NCBI RefSeq assembly: GCF_016495725.1
Contig: NZ_CP054705.1
Span: 3,100,001-3,164,000 of the forward strand
Direction: 5' to 3'
Length of the DNA: 64,000 nt
DNA from: Salicibibacter cibarius
GTDB lineage: Bacteria; Bacillota; Bacilli; Bacillales; Marinococcaceae
Position 1 is the first letter of the stretch. Each line of letters opens with the position of its first letter. The notes under the pieces are model-generated. The model saw nothing but the letters and a program-made list of their open reading frames with translations, was not told the DNA's origin and searched no databases. This document shows, piece after piece, positions 51,921 to 60,126 of this stretch. A program made the position numbers and the translations under genes.

Positions 51921-52148
51921 TCACTCCCCTTTTAGTTTTTCCATCTCTGAGCAGATTTCGTGTTGCCATTCATAGTCTTCGGTCGTATAAGCGATGTACG
52001 ACATGGCGGCTAGTTTTTCTTTTTCCCTATAAAAATTTTTTAAGTACTGTTTGCTTTCCATATATTCTTGTTGTTCATGATCGGTTAGCGGTCGATGATC
52101 CGCTTCGAGCACCAAACGAACAAGTCTTTCTGCTACGACAGAGTACAA
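51921..52148 (-). CDS. Small conserved helical protein (DUF7667-like)
   Basis: This 75-residue protein reads MYSVVAERLVRLVLEADHRP, then LTDHEQQEYMESKQYLKNF and YTTEDYEWQHEICSEMEKLKGE. The xLTxxExxE...WQHEIC pattern is that of a short protein seen in bacillus genomes and phages, with unknown role. The annotated ATG lacks a good Shine-Dalgarno; a start a few codons upstream or downstream is possible. It converges on the lipase operon. Confidence 0.6.
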   Translation of the reverse strand: MYSVVAERLVRLVLEADHRPLTDHEQQEYMESKQYLKNFYREKEKLAAMSYIAYTTEDYEWQHEICSEMEKLKGE

Positions 52149-52270
52149 AAATCATCACTCTCTTCCATTTATCGCTCCTTGTAGCATCTCCCAGAGAATG
52201 TAAAAATATAGCTTTTTTCTTTAAATATTTGTGTTGATACTTTGGCTATATGAGCACTGCTCACAGGCTT

Positions 52271-52320
52271 TATCAGCCAAAAGTGACGGTTTATCAGCCA
52301 AAAAAAGCAATATATCAGCC
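52271..52320 (+). repeat. Intergenic array, TATCAGCC core, exact 21-bp period, three units
   Basis: TATCAGCCAAA occurs at 52271, 52292 and 52313, exactly 21 bp apart, with unrelated sequence between. It is the same core and period as 13872-13942. It lies directly before the fabI terminator. The rest of 52149-52270 shows nothing. Confidence 0.85.
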
Positions 52321-52325
52321 AAACT

Positions 52326-52347
52326 AAAAAACTGCCCGCAGGCAGTC
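52326..52347 (-). terminator. Terminator of fabI
   Basis: ACTGCC pairs with GGGCAGT around a short loop and is followed by TTTTT on the minus strand. Confidence 0.8.
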
Positions 52348-52363
52348 TTCCGGGCTTCTCCCA

Positions 52364-53146
52364 TCACCCCAAGCCGATAATGTGGTAACCTCCATCAACG
52401 TGGAGCGTTTCCCCGGTCATTCCTTTCGACAAGTCACTCATTAAAAAGAGAGCGGTGTTGCCGACTTCTTCTGTGGTGACCCCCCGTCGCAACGGCGCCT
52501 TTTCCTCCATTTCCTTCAAGGAACTGTTAAAACCGGCGACGCCTTTGGCAGACAGCGTGCGGATCGGACCTGCAGAAATGGCGTTCACACGGATGCCGTG
52601 TTGGCCAAGGTCGTTCGCGAGGTAGCGAACATTTGCATCCAACGCCGCTTTCGCAACTCCCATCACGTTATAATTTTTTACGACCCGTTCGCCGCCGAGG
52701 TACGTCATCGTCATGATTGATCCGTTTTCGGCCATCATGTCATTTTTTTGCACGGCGTTCGCTACAGCTATCAACGAGTAAGCGCTAATGTCATGTGCAA
52801 CTTGAAATCCTTCCCGAGACGTTTCCACGAACGCGCCTTCTAGGTCTTCTTTTTTTGCAAACGCGATGCAATGGGCTAGTCCATGAATCGTGCCTACTTC
52901 CTCTTTGATTTGCCGAAAGGTGGCGTCGATTTCCTCGTCATCCGTGATATCACATGGATAGACAAACGTTTCCGTTTCCAATGTGTCCGCGAGTTCCCGC
53001 ACATTTTTTCCGAGACGTTCACCTGCATATGTAAAAACAATTCTTGCGCCGGCATCTGCCAGGCTCCGGGAGATGCCCCAGGCAATGCTTCTTTTGTTCG
53101 CGACACCCATCACAACATAGGTGCGCCCTTCCAATGATAAACTCAT
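52364..53146 (-). CDS. fabI: Enoyl-[acyl-carrier-protein] reductase FabI (NADH)
   Basis: This 260-residue SDR-type reductase has FabI hallmarks: GVANKRSIAWGI at the N-terminus, a tyrosine/lysine active site in YNVMGVAKAALDANVRYLA, ISAGPIRTLSAKGV and the C-terminal HVDGGYHIIG. It performs the last reduction in fatty-acid elongation and is the target of triclosan-type inhibitors. GGAGATTTTTCGAAA precedes the ATG. It is monocistronic. In B. subtilis fabI lies next to cotO, here found 15 kb away. Confidence 0.96.
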   Translation of the reverse strand: MSLSLEGRTYVVMGVANKRSIAWGISRSLADAGARIVFTYAGERLGKNVRELADTLETETFVYPCDITDDEEIDATFRQIKEEVGTIHGLAHCIAFAKKEDLEGAFVETSREGFQVAHDISAYSLIAVANAVQKNDMMAENGSIMTMTYLGGERVVKNYNVMGVAKAALDANVRYLANDLGQHGIRVNAISAGPIRTLSAKGVAGFNSSLKEMEEKAPLRRGVTTEEVGNTALFLMSDLSKGMTGETLHVDGGYHIIGLG

Positions 53147-53257
53147 TTTCGAAAAATCTCCTTTCTCAACATCCTTGTCCCGAGTATAGCACTTTTTTAC
53201 AAACTGGTCATTTCTATTTTAGGCTATTTTTTGCTATGATTTCAAAAGGTGATGCAA

Positions 53258-54034
53258 ATGGTGAAAGGTTTGGATTTTATCGGAGATATCCATGGATGCA
53301 GGCAAGAGCTCCACGCCCTCTTGCAAAAGCTGGGCTATGAAAAGAAAAAAGGAATGTACACGCATCCCAAAGAGCGTAAACTTGTGTTTATCGGCGATCT
53401 CACCGATCGGGGGCCGGATTCTGTTAATGTTATTGACGATGTCGCCGCGCTCGTTAACGACCGAATAGCCTATTATATCCCCGGCAATCACTGCGATAAA
53501 CTTTATCGTTATTTTCTCGGCCGGCCGGTGCAAATCCAACATGGCTTGGAAACGACGGTCGCTGAACTGCACGCGCTCCCGCAGGCTTCTTATCAACGGA
53601 TACGCCATACGTTTATGCGTTTATTTGAAGAAGCCCCTTTGTATTTACCGTTATGGAAAAACGAAGTCGTTGCCGCCCATGCCGGCATCCGTAAAAAAGA
53701 CATCGGCAGGACAGACAAGGCCGCGCGGGCGTTCGTTCTCTACGGAGACGTGGATCGCAATGGGCAACGGGCAGGACAACTTCCAAAACGGCGGGATTGG
53801 GTGTTAAAAGAACCCAATGGCTTTCCTTGGATTGTTTACGGCCATACACCTGTCCAAACGCCGAGAGTGTTTCGACGTACAATTAACATCGATACCGGCT
53901 GTGTCTTCGGCGGAGCGTTAACTGCTTTTCGTTATCCGGAACTAACGACCGTTGATGTCCCCTCCCGCCAACCGGAGCAACCGGAAAAATTTCGCACCTT
54001 TGAGCAAACGGAAAATTTAAGTGCTTACAGATGA
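53258..54034 (+). CDS. prpE: Bis(5'-nucleosyl)-tetraphosphatase PrpE (PPP-family phosphoesterase)
   Basis: This 258-residue protein has the PPP metal motifs [15 protein letters not shown] and GNHC, and later histidines in AAHAGI and YGHTP. It matches PrpE, which cleaves Ap4A asymmetrically and has protein-phosphatase activity in vitro. ATG 53258 is used because AAAAGGTGAT lies just upstream; two earlier codons are possible starts. In B. subtilis prpE follows rluD and nadF; here rluD is absent from the window. Confidence 0.93.
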   Translation: MVKGLDFIGDIHGCRQELHALLQKLGYEKKKGMYTHPKERKLVFIGDLTDRGPDSVNVIDDVAALVNDRIAYYIPGNHCDKLYRYFLGRPVQIQHGLETTVAELHALPQASYQRIRHTFMRLFEEAPLYLPLWKNEVVAAHAGIRKKDIGRTDKAARAFVLYGDVDRNGQRAGQLPKRRDWVLKEPNGFPWIVYGHTPVQTPRVFRRTINIDTGCVFGGALTAFRYPELTTVDVPSRQPEQPEKFRTFEQTENLSAYR

Positions 54035-54064
54035 ATTTATTTACAGAGAAAGGAACTCAAATCA

Positions 54065-54499
54065 ATGAAACATACCTGGATTATCAGTTTAACAAGTCTT
54101 TTGTTTATTTTAACGGCTTGTGCCCCTGAAGCCGAAATCGGCCATATTGAAGAGGAAACAGAAATTTTTCTGTTTAGCGAGGGGGGTGATGCATCGATTT
54201 CTCTCAACGCCTTGATGAATAACCAGTCGGAGCGCCCCTCGGACGAGCTGATTTTACACTTGGAAGTAAACGATGAGGAAGCGCGGGATTTGTTCAGCGA
54301 ACCTGAGTTGCTGACGGAATCCGAAGACGAGACGTTTGCCATTGGCGGCGGAGAACGCTTTATGGTCAGTGAAACGTATTTGCTTGATGAAGCGCCGGAA
54401 GACCCGGAAACCCTTAGCGGCGTCATCGATGGCGTCATCATCAATGAAGATGGCGAGGAAGTGTACCGCTTTACCTTCGATCAAGTGGAGGAAGCCTGA
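54065..54499 (+). CDS. Small acidic lipoprotein, unknown function
   Basis: This 144-residue protein has a lipoprotein signal (MKHTWIISLTSLLFILTAC, Cys 19) and an acidic mature domain of alternating strands (DELILHLEVNDEEARDLF, GVIDGVIINEDGEEVYRFTF), suggesting a small immunoglobulin-like sandwich. AGAGAAAGGAACTCAAATCA precedes the ATG. It is 30 bp after prpE and may be co-transcribed. It occupies the place of rluD in the B. subtilis order. No family is recognised. Confidence 0.75.
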   Translation: MKHTWIISLTSLLFILTACAPEAEIGHIEEETEIFLFSEGGDASISLNALMNNQSERPSDELILHLEVNDEEARDLFSEPELLTESEDETFAIGGGERFMVSETYLLDEAPEDPETLSGVIDGVIINEDGEEVYRFTFDQVEEA

Positions 54500-54503
54500 C
54501 CTT

Positions 54504-55301
54504 TCACTCGCCGATAAACGATTCCTTCACACGCTTCCAAAATGGAAAAGGGCGAAAGCGGGCAAAGCGTACATGTTCCGTTGCCACACGGCATTGTATC
54601 GAAGCGATGTCTTGATGAACAAAAGACTTATGGTCAACGGTCAGCTGCAATCCTACATCGTTCAATGGTTTCAATAAACAAGTGTGGTGTTCGGGCAGGA
54701 TTAAAGGTGAACCAATCGTCCGGTACACTCGATTGTTAATGGATGCCATTTCCGCGATTTGCATGGAGGCAAGGGATGGGTGCAAAATCGCCCCTCCCAA
54801 CGCTTTGTTATAGGCGGTGCTCCCCGATGGGGTTGAAATACATAGTCCATCCCCCCTAAACGTTTCGAAGACTTCCCCTTTGATCTCAACATTGCAAACG
54901 AGCGAGCCTTCCGTTGTTTTTACGGTACACTCGTTTAACGGAAGATAACGGTCTGAATCATTGTTCTCTCCATGGTAGCGGACGACGACTTCCAGAAGGG
55001 GGTATTCAACGACCTGAAAAGGTGTTTTTGCAATATGAATGATTAATTTGTCCACCTCTTCCGGTTTCCAATCGGCATAAAACCCCAAATGCCCGGTGTG
55101 AACACCGACAAAACAAGTATCCTCCAACCGATGCTTATGCTCGTGAAAAGCTTCGAGAAGGGTCCCGTCTCCGCCGACAGAGATAACGACCTCCGGTTTT
55201 TCTTCGTCGAACGTGAGCCCATGTCCCTTCAGTTCACTTTGGATATGGCCCGCGATCTCATTCGACACATCATCTCCCCGCGACGTAACATCAAAATGCA
55301 T
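54504..55301 (-). CDS. nadK: NAD kinase
   Basis: This 265-residue enzyme starts at ATG 55301 after AAGGGGGGAACGAGCC. It has the [11 protein letters not shown] phosphate-binding motif near residue 45, [10 protein letters not shown], and the [21 protein letters not shown] active-site loop near 150. It phosphorylates NAD to NADP. It follows the (p)ppGpp synthetase gene by 16 bp, as in B. subtilis (yjbM-yjbN). It converges on the lipoprotein gene with only 4 bp between stops. Confidence 0.95.
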   Translation of the reverse strand: MHFDVTSRGDDVSNEIAGHIQSELKGHGLTFDEEKPEVVISVGGDGTLLEAFHEHKHRLEDTCFVGVHTGHLGFYADWKPEEVDKLIIHIAKTPFQVVEYPLLEVVVRYHGENNDSDRYLPLNECTVKTTEGSLVCNVEIKGEVFETFRGDGLCISTPSGSTAYNKALGGAILHPSLASMQIAEMASINNRVYRTIGSPLILPEHHTCLLKPLNDVGLQLTVDHKSFVHQDIASIQCRVATEHVRFARFRPFPFWKRVKESFIGE

Positions 55302-55317
55302 GGCTCGTTCCCCCCTT

Positions 55318-55956
55318 TCACTTATAGGTTCCTTTGTTTTCTTCCCGACGTTTCGTAATGATCGATTGTGCCTCCCGAACCTCATCTTGAATCTTGGACA
55401 TCTCTTCATCCAGATTGTAGGCAGCTTCCGCGGCACGAACGAGACGTCGTTTCACATGTTCCGGAATTTCCCCGCTGTATTTATAATTGAGCGAATGTTC
55501 AATGGTCGCCCAAAAGTTCATCGCCATCGTACGAATTTGAATTTCCGCAAGGACATGTCTCGTTCCTTCGATCGTGTGCACCGGATAATCGATCACCATA
55601 TGATACGAACGATATCCGCTTGATTTTTTCTCTTTTATATAATCTCTTTCACTCATCACCGTAATATCATTTCGCGACCGCAACATGTCTACAATTGTAT
55701 CAATGTCTGTAACAAATTGACAGACGATGCGAAGACCCGCGATATCTTGCATCTCTGTATGCAGGCTTTCCAAGGCTATATTTTTCCGTTTGGCTTTCTC
55801 CTGGATGCTCGTCATTGGTTTTACACGACCGGTAACAAATTCAATTGGTGTATGTTTTGAAGATCGTTGATATTGATCTCTCAAGCTTTTGAATTTTACT
55901 TTTAACTCTTCAACCGCCTGGTGGTAAGGAGATAGAAAAATCGCCCATCCGTTCAT
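55318..55956 (-). CDS. sasB: Small alarmone synthetase SasB (RelQ/YjbM), GTP pyrophosphokinase
   Basis: This 212-residue single-domain RelA/SpoT-type synthetase has [12 protein letters not shown], the basic loop [17 protein letters not shown] and the catalytic glutamate in [19 protein letters not shown]. SasB makes pppGpp/ppGpp or pGpp without a hydrolase domain, and forms allosterically activated tetramers. GGAGGGGTCTT precedes the ATG. Its operon order yjbL-sasB-nadK is the conserved one. Confidence 0.95.
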   Translation of the reverse strand: MNGWAIFLSPYHQAVEELKVKFKSLRDQYQRSSKHTPIEFVTGRVKPMTSIQEKAKRKNIALESLHTEMQDIAGLRIVCQFVTDIDTIVDMLRSRNDITVMSERDYIKEKKSSGYRSYHMVIDYPVHTIEGTRHVLAEIQIRTMAMNFWATIEHSLNYKYSGEIPEHVKRRLVRAAEAAYNLDEEMSKIQDEVREAQSIITKRREENKGTYK

Positions 55957-55968
55957 AAGACCCCTCCC

Positions 55969-56340
55969 TCAGTCGTCTGTCGGAACCGGGAAATGTTTTT
56001 CAACAGCGCCAACCATTTCAGGTCCGTAATTATTGTTCCCTTGGATGATATCGAGAAACATGTCCAGTTCCTCATGAATATCCGCAAATTCGACACTGGA
56101 TATATCAAGGTATACGGGCGTCCGGTCCCGATGGCTTTTGTTAAGGTCCGGCCAAAATTCTTCCGGGATATGTACTTGGACAAACGCGCCTTCCCGGTCA
56201 AAAATATAAACGAGCGCAAAATTGTCCGAATCGGCCAACAGACGACCTGTTGGTGTTAACGGTTGCTCCGTGTTACGGTCCGTTTCCAGATAAAGGCCAT
56301 TTTCTTTATGTCGCGCAACCTTCACATTGATTGCATCCAT
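55969..56340 (-). CDS. yjbL: UPF0738 family protein (YjbL)
   Basis: This 123-residue protein matches UPF0738: GLYLETDRNTEQPLTPTGRL near residue 15, VYIFDREGAFVQVHIPEEFW near 45 and HEELDMFLDIIQGNNNYGPE near 90. It is acidic and cytoplasmic, with no known activity. It heads the minus-strand operon with sasB (12-bp gap) and nadK. AAGGAGCCGGATAAAC precedes the ATG. Confidence 0.88.
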   Translation of the reverse strand: MDAINVKVARHKENGLYLETDRNTEQPLTPTGRLLADSDNFALVYIFDREGAFVQVHIPEEFWPDLNKSHRDRTPVYLDISSVEFADIHEELDMFLDIIQGNNNYGPEMVGAVEKHFPVPTDD

Positions 56341-56413
56341 GTTTATCCGGCTCCTTTTCTATCGTTGTTGTCCCATCATCTCTGTGTCATAATGCCGGCA
56401 GGAGGATGATCAC

Positions 56414-57016
56414 ATGAATCGTTCATTTGACGAACTTGAAATTGAGGGCAAACGTCTTCTTGATGTACAAGAATTTATGAATATAAAGACGTATTTTCAA
56501 TTAAACGAAGATGATTTTATCATCCAACACAATCACTATTTTGACACATCCGATTTCCAATTAAAAGAACAAAACGCCGCTTTGCGCATTCGTTATAAAA
56601 ACGGGGCACATATACTCACGCTAAAGGTGCGAAGCGAAGCCGGGGTGATGGAGAAACATCAACCGCTCGGCCCCCGCGAATGGAGCGAAGGCGATCCGCT
56701 TACACAGCTCAACAAGGGAGGTTCCGTCCAAGCGTACTTGGAAAAAGAATGGCAAATTCCTTTTCACACGTTACGCTCTTTGGGACGGCTAACGACATGG
56801 CGGGCGGAACTGCCATATGAACAAGGCCTCCTCGTCTTGGATGAAAGCCGCTATTTCGGCGAGGTTGACTATGAACTGGAATTCGAGGGAGATTCCCAAG
56901 AACACGTGCAAAGAGTTCTGACACAAATCGCCGTTCGTGCTGGACTCGATTCGCATAGCCCCGAACCACAACCGAAAATTCAACGGTTTTTTTCTGTCGC
57001 AAAGGGGCGCATCTAG
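56414..57016 (+). CDS. yjbK: CYTH domain protein YjbK (triphosphate tunnel phosphatase type)
   Basis: This 200-residue CYTH protein has the signature EIEGK (ExExK) at residues 9-13, NHYFDTSDFQLKEQNAALRIRYK and DESRYFGEVDYELEFE, which supply tunnel charges. CYTH enzymes bind triphosphates; B. subtilis YjbK has inorganic triphosphatase activity in family studies. It diverges from yjbL-sasB-nadK. GGAGGATGATCAC precedes the ATG. Confidence 0.9.
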   Translation: MNRSFDELEIEGKRLLDVQEFMNIKTYFQLNEDDFIIQHNHYFDTSDFQLKEQNAALRIRYKNGAHILTLKVRSEAGVMEKHQPLGPREWSEGDPLTQLNKGGSVQAYLEKEWQIPFHTLRSLGRLTTWRAELPYEQGLLVLDESRYFGEVDYELEFEGDSQEHVQRVLTQIAVRAGLDSHSPEPQPKIQRFFSVAKGRI

Positions 57017-57104
57017 GACTTTGATCTTTTTTTCCGGGAAAGTCTTGTTTTTAACACAAGCTCTGCTATAGTCAAATTATATCATTAGTTCGAGGAGTAT
57101 TGAA

Positions 57105-57788
57105 ATGAACGACATGCACACCTTGCTTTTAAGCCTTCAACACTCAGCGCCTGTTTCCGAACCGAAAAAAAACCTGTCGGAAAAACAACCGTCTGTTGAC
57201 TTCGCTACGCTTCTTGCCCGTATTGAGTCCGAAGAATCCGGAGAAAAGAACGAAGAATCTTTCCCTTTTGATGTTGCGAGCGAGCGATCGCTCTACTACC
57301 ATCCGATGAATGAACCGGCTATTCCTGCTTCCGGAGGGTTGGCCGGAGACGAAACAATCGATCCTGGATTGGAAGGGGAAGGCCGGGTTGACGGTGTTTT
57401 GCCGGACTCGCCTTATAACCAACTGATCGAAGCTTCTGCAGACAAACACGGCGTGGACGCCGGCTTGATCTATGCCATTATTAAGCATGAATCCAACTTT
57501 CAATCGGATGCCACAAGCCATGCCGGGGCAACTGGGCTTATGCAATTGATGCCGGAAACCGCCCGTGGCTTGGGAGTGACAGATGCGAAAGATCCGGCCC
57601 AAAACATCGATGCGGGCACCCGCTATATCCGCGATATGCTTAACCGTTATGACGGCGACCCGGAAAAAGCCCTCGCCGCCTACAATGCCGGTCCCGGGAA
57701 TGTGGACAAATATGGCGGCATCCCCCCCTTCGATGAAACAACCGCCTATGTCCCGAGCGTCATGGATAGCTATCAGAGCTTGACATAA
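57105..57788 (+). CDS. cwlQ: Lytic transglycosylase YjbJ/CwlQ
   Basis: This 227-residue protein has about 105 low-complexity acidic residues, then an SLT domain: the catalytic glutamate in [12 protein letters not shown] near 130, [30 protein letters not shown] and [13 protein letters not shown]. subtilis CwlQ shows both muramidase and transglycosylase activity. There is no classical signal peptide, as in the B. subtilis protein. CGAGGAGTATTGAA precedes the ATG. The terminator follows. Confidence 0.92.
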   Translation: MNDMHTLLLSLQHSAPVSEPKKNLSEKQPSVDFATLLARIESEESGEKNEESFPFDVASERSLYYHPMNEPAIPASGGLAGDETIDPGLEGEGRVDGVLPDSPYNQLIEASADKHGVDAGLIYAIIKHESNFQSDATSHAGATGLMQLMPETARGLGVTDAKDPAQNIDAGTRYIRDMLNRYDGDPEKALAAYNAGPGNVDKYGGIPPFDETTAYVPSVMDSYQSLT

Positions 57789-57792
57789 AGGC

Positions 57793-57828
57793 AGCAGCGT
57801 ATCTCTAGCAATAGGGGACGCTGTTTTT
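57793..57828 (+). terminator. Terminator of cwlQ
   Basis: CAGCGT pairs with ACGCTG around a long loop and is followed by TTTTTTG. Confidence 0.65.
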
Positions 57829-57861
57829 TGTGTGGGTGGCTGTCCCCCGTACAATGTACTT

Positions 57862-58040
57862 CGGACACTTTTGTAAGCATCAACGCTTCATGACACCTGA
57901 GTTGCTTACTTTCGTGGGATTTGAGGGGTCATGATCGCTCCATGGCACCTCAGTTGCTTGCTTTTGTCAGACTTGGGGGCTCATCAACGCTCCATGGCAC
58001 CTCAGTTGCTTGCTTTCGTGGGATTTGAGGGGTCATGAAC
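57862..58040 (+). repeat. Intergenic array, CACCTCAGTTGCTT core, exact 52-bp period
   Basis: CACCT(G/C)AGTTGCTT starts at 57894, 57946 and 57998, exactly 52 bp apart. Each unit contains TCATnAnCGCTnCATGGCACC, a block shared with the arrays at 27.9 and 35.8 kb. The spacer runs on to 58261 with no gene. Confidence 0.92.
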
Positions 58041-58261
58041 TAACCAATCGTCTTTCCAAGCAGCATGAAAACCATGTCACCAAAAATTCTTATCGAAGCA
58101 CGCCCAATTGAAACATTTTAATTCGTCTCCGTCATGTCTCTATCCCTTGTAAGCTTAGAATTTGAACCTTTCTCCGTGCCTTGCTACAATAAAGTGAAAC
58201 TACCGGCAAAGGTTGTTTCCGAAGGTTATGCGTGAATGAAATAAATTGAAAAAGTGGGAGA

Positions 58262-58651
58262 ATGATGGAATACCTTAAAGGAACATTGTATGACGCTCTC
58301 GGCGGCGAACATGCCATCACGACGATCGTGGAGCAATTTTATAACAGGGTAGGCGAACATCCGGAATTAATCCCATTGTTCCCTGACGATCTTACAGAAA
58401 CTAGACGAAAACAAAAACAGTTTCTCACCCAATTTTGTGGAGGCCCTGCCCTCTTCACGAGGGAACACGGACATCCGCGATTGCGGGCTCGTCACCTGCC
58501 ATTTCCAATCACACCAGTCAAAGCAGAAGCCTGGTTGGATTGTATGGAACGTGCGCTACAAGCAAGTAAACTTGAAAACGATAAAGCCGTTCAAGAATTG
58601 TATCAACGGTTAACTTTAACGGCACACCATATGATAAACACACCGAGCTAA
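58262..58651 (+). CDS. yjbI: Truncated hemoglobin (group II) YjbI
   Basis: This 129-residue protein has the truncated-globin pattern: LYDALGGEHAITTIVEQFYNRV, PLFPDD, the CGGPALFTREHGHPRLRARHLPF segment with the proximal histidine, and the aromatic-rich end AWLDCMERAL. Group II globins bind oxygen or scavenge NO and peroxide. AAAGTGGGAGA precedes the ATG. It lies 21 bp before spxH, the conserved bacillus pair. Confidence 0.94.
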   Translation: MMEYLKGTLYDALGGEHAITTIVEQFYNRVGEHPELIPLFPDDLTETRRKQKQFLTQFCGGPALFTREHGHPRLRARHLPFPITPVKAEAWLDCMERALQASKLENDKAVQELYQRLTLTAHHMINTPS

Positions 58652-58672
58652 AACGGGAAGGAGCGTATACCT

Positions 58673-59581
58673 TTGGTGAAGACGAATCAACAGGGCTGTA
58701 ATGATAGCCTAGGCGTTTGTGGCGTTGACATGGACGAACAAAAGCAAACGACGAACCAGAAAAAATTGGAAATTTATATCTTTACAGATCCTCTTTGCCC
58801 AGATTGCTGGGGATTTGAACCAGTCATAAAAAAATTCAGGCTGGAGTACGGCCATTTATGCAAAATGCGCTTTTTCATCGTTCCCGAAGCCGCAAGTTGG
58901 TGTGTGAATGAACAAAACCAAAAGTCGCTTGCCGACCTTTGGGAAGAAACCTCATCACGTACCGGGATGTGTTGTGACGGAGACATATGGCATGAAAATC
59001 CGCTTACACAATCAGAAACCCCCGCCATTGCCGTAAAGGCAGCCGAAATGCAAGGCCGGCAATATGGCCTGCGCTATTTGCGACGGTTGCGTGAAGCCCT
59101 CTTTCTTAAAAAGGAAAATATTTCAGAAGAAGATGTTTTACTAGACTGTGCTGAACGGGCAAATTTGGATGTTCATGAATTCCATAAGGATCTCCATTCG
59201 GATTTGGCACGCAAAGCTTTAGACGCAGACATCAACACAACACATGAGATGGGTGCCCGGGATGTGCCTACAATGATTTTTTTTAACGATTGCATTGAAG
59301 ATGCCGGGTTAAAAATTTCCGGGTTACACGATTATCCTGTATACGTTGATATACTGGGGAAAATGCTCGGATCGCCCCCGAAACCAAAGCAAAAAATGGA
59401 CATCGATGAATTTATGAAAACCTATGAACTCGTTGCCACTCGGGAAGTTGCACAAGTTTACGATTTGTCCATGAAAGAAGCAACTTCCCGGTTAAAAGCA
59501 TTACAATTACAACAAAAAATCGAAAGCGTCCCCGTAAAAAAAGGGACCTTTTGGAAAGCAGACAAAGCACTGCAAGATTAG
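58673..59581 (+). CDS. spxH: ClpXP adaptor SpxH (YjbH)
   Basis: This 302-residue protein has a thioredoxin-like domain with DPLCPDCWGFEP (Cys 42/Cys 45) and a second domain ending in QVYDLSMKEATSRLKAL. SpxH delivers the stress regulator Spx to ClpXP for degradation. The start is TTG 58673, or GTG 58676, after GGGAAGGAGCG. It forms an operon with yjbI. A Cys-containing N-terminal extension (GCNDSLGVCGVD) resembles the zinc-binding His/Cys-rich start of B. subtilis YjbH. Confidence 0.94.
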   Translation: MVKTNQQGCNDSLGVCGVDMDEQKQTTNQKKLEIYIFTDPLCPDCWGFEPVIKKFRLEYGHLCKMRFFIVPEAASWCVNEQNQKSLADLWEETSSRTGMCCDGDIWHENPLTQSETPAIAVKAAEMQGRQYGLRYLRRLREALFLKKENISEEDVLLDCAERANLDVHEFHKDLHSDLARKALDADINTTHEMGARDVPTMIFFNDCIEDAGLKISGLHDYPVYVDILGKMLGSPPKPKQKMDIDEFMKTYELVATREVAQVYDLSMKEATSRLKALQLQQKIESVPVKKGTFWKADKALQD

Positions 59582-59605
59582 TGACACGTTGGTTCCCGCT
59601 CATCT

Positions 59606-59638
59606 GTCCCGGTTCGGAATGAACCGGGACAGATTTTT
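59606..59638 (+). terminator. Terminator of the yjbI-spxH operon
   Basis: CTGTCCCGGTTC pairs with GAACCGGGACAG and is followed by ATTTTTT. The following 59640-59844 carries only a single diverged relative of the 35.8-kb repeat unit near 59705. Confidence 0.9.
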
Positions 59639-59844
59639 TATGATCTCTGTTTACCTCGATTCACACGGTTTTGTGGCAACCGAAGCATGCCCCATCCTCC
59701 TTTTTCGGGCGCCATGACCACCCTCTCCCTTTCAATAAACGCCTTCCTCCCCCCAAAATAACTCCGTAGCCGTTTTTTCAAGTGATGAACCCGGAAGCGT
59801 CCATCATATACTTAGGACAGACACCACAACGAGGGGGATCGACG

Positions 59845-60015
59845 ATGCAAAACGTGATCATAAGTATTCTTACAATCTTGATTGGATATATTTTATTTCT
59901 CGTCTCGGTTTTGCGCTTATTTCCATTGGTGATCGCTGTACCTTTGTTTTTTGCGTCCATCATCATTAGCGTCCATTTCCTCAATGAACGCGGGAGGTTT
60001 AAAGGCTTTTCTTAG
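59845..60015 (+). CDS. Small membrane protein, unknown function
   Basis: This 56-residue protein starts at ATG 59845 after GAGGGGGATCGACG. It has two hydrophobic helices (MQNVIISILTILIGYILFLV and LVIAVPLFFASIIISV) and a basic tail (NERGRFKGFS). The good ribosome binding site supports it. The C-terminal tail suggests a cytoplasmic end. Confidence 0.7.
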   Translation: MQNVIISILTILIGYILFLVSVLRLFPLVIAVPLFFASIIISVHFLNERGRFKGFS

Positions 60016-60085
60016 TTAGAAAAACTTGGATTTTATCTTATACTTTAATCCTTAATCCTTTAGCAAAGTTAAACATTCTTAAAGT
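60016..60085 (+). repeat. Possible diverged copy D of the dispersed two-hairpin repeat
   Basis: It begins TTAGAAAAACTTGGA directly after the stop of the small membrane protein and contains CTTAAAGTGCAAAAA, matching copy C (34003) at both points. The hairpins are lost. Kinship is weak. Confidence 0.3.
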
Positions 60086-60087
60086 GC

Positions 60088-60117
60088 AAAAAAAAGAAAA
60101 CCCTCCTGACGAGGGTT
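60088..60117 (-). terminator. Terminator of pepF
   Basis: AACCCTC pairs with GAGGGTT and is followed by TTCTTTTTTTT on the minus strand. Confidence 0.85.
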
Positions 60118-60126
60118 CCCCTTTCC

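Noticed and set aside
57144-57854. 236-codon minus-strand frame opposite cwlQ
   Set aside because: Antisense shadow of the SLT-domain gene.
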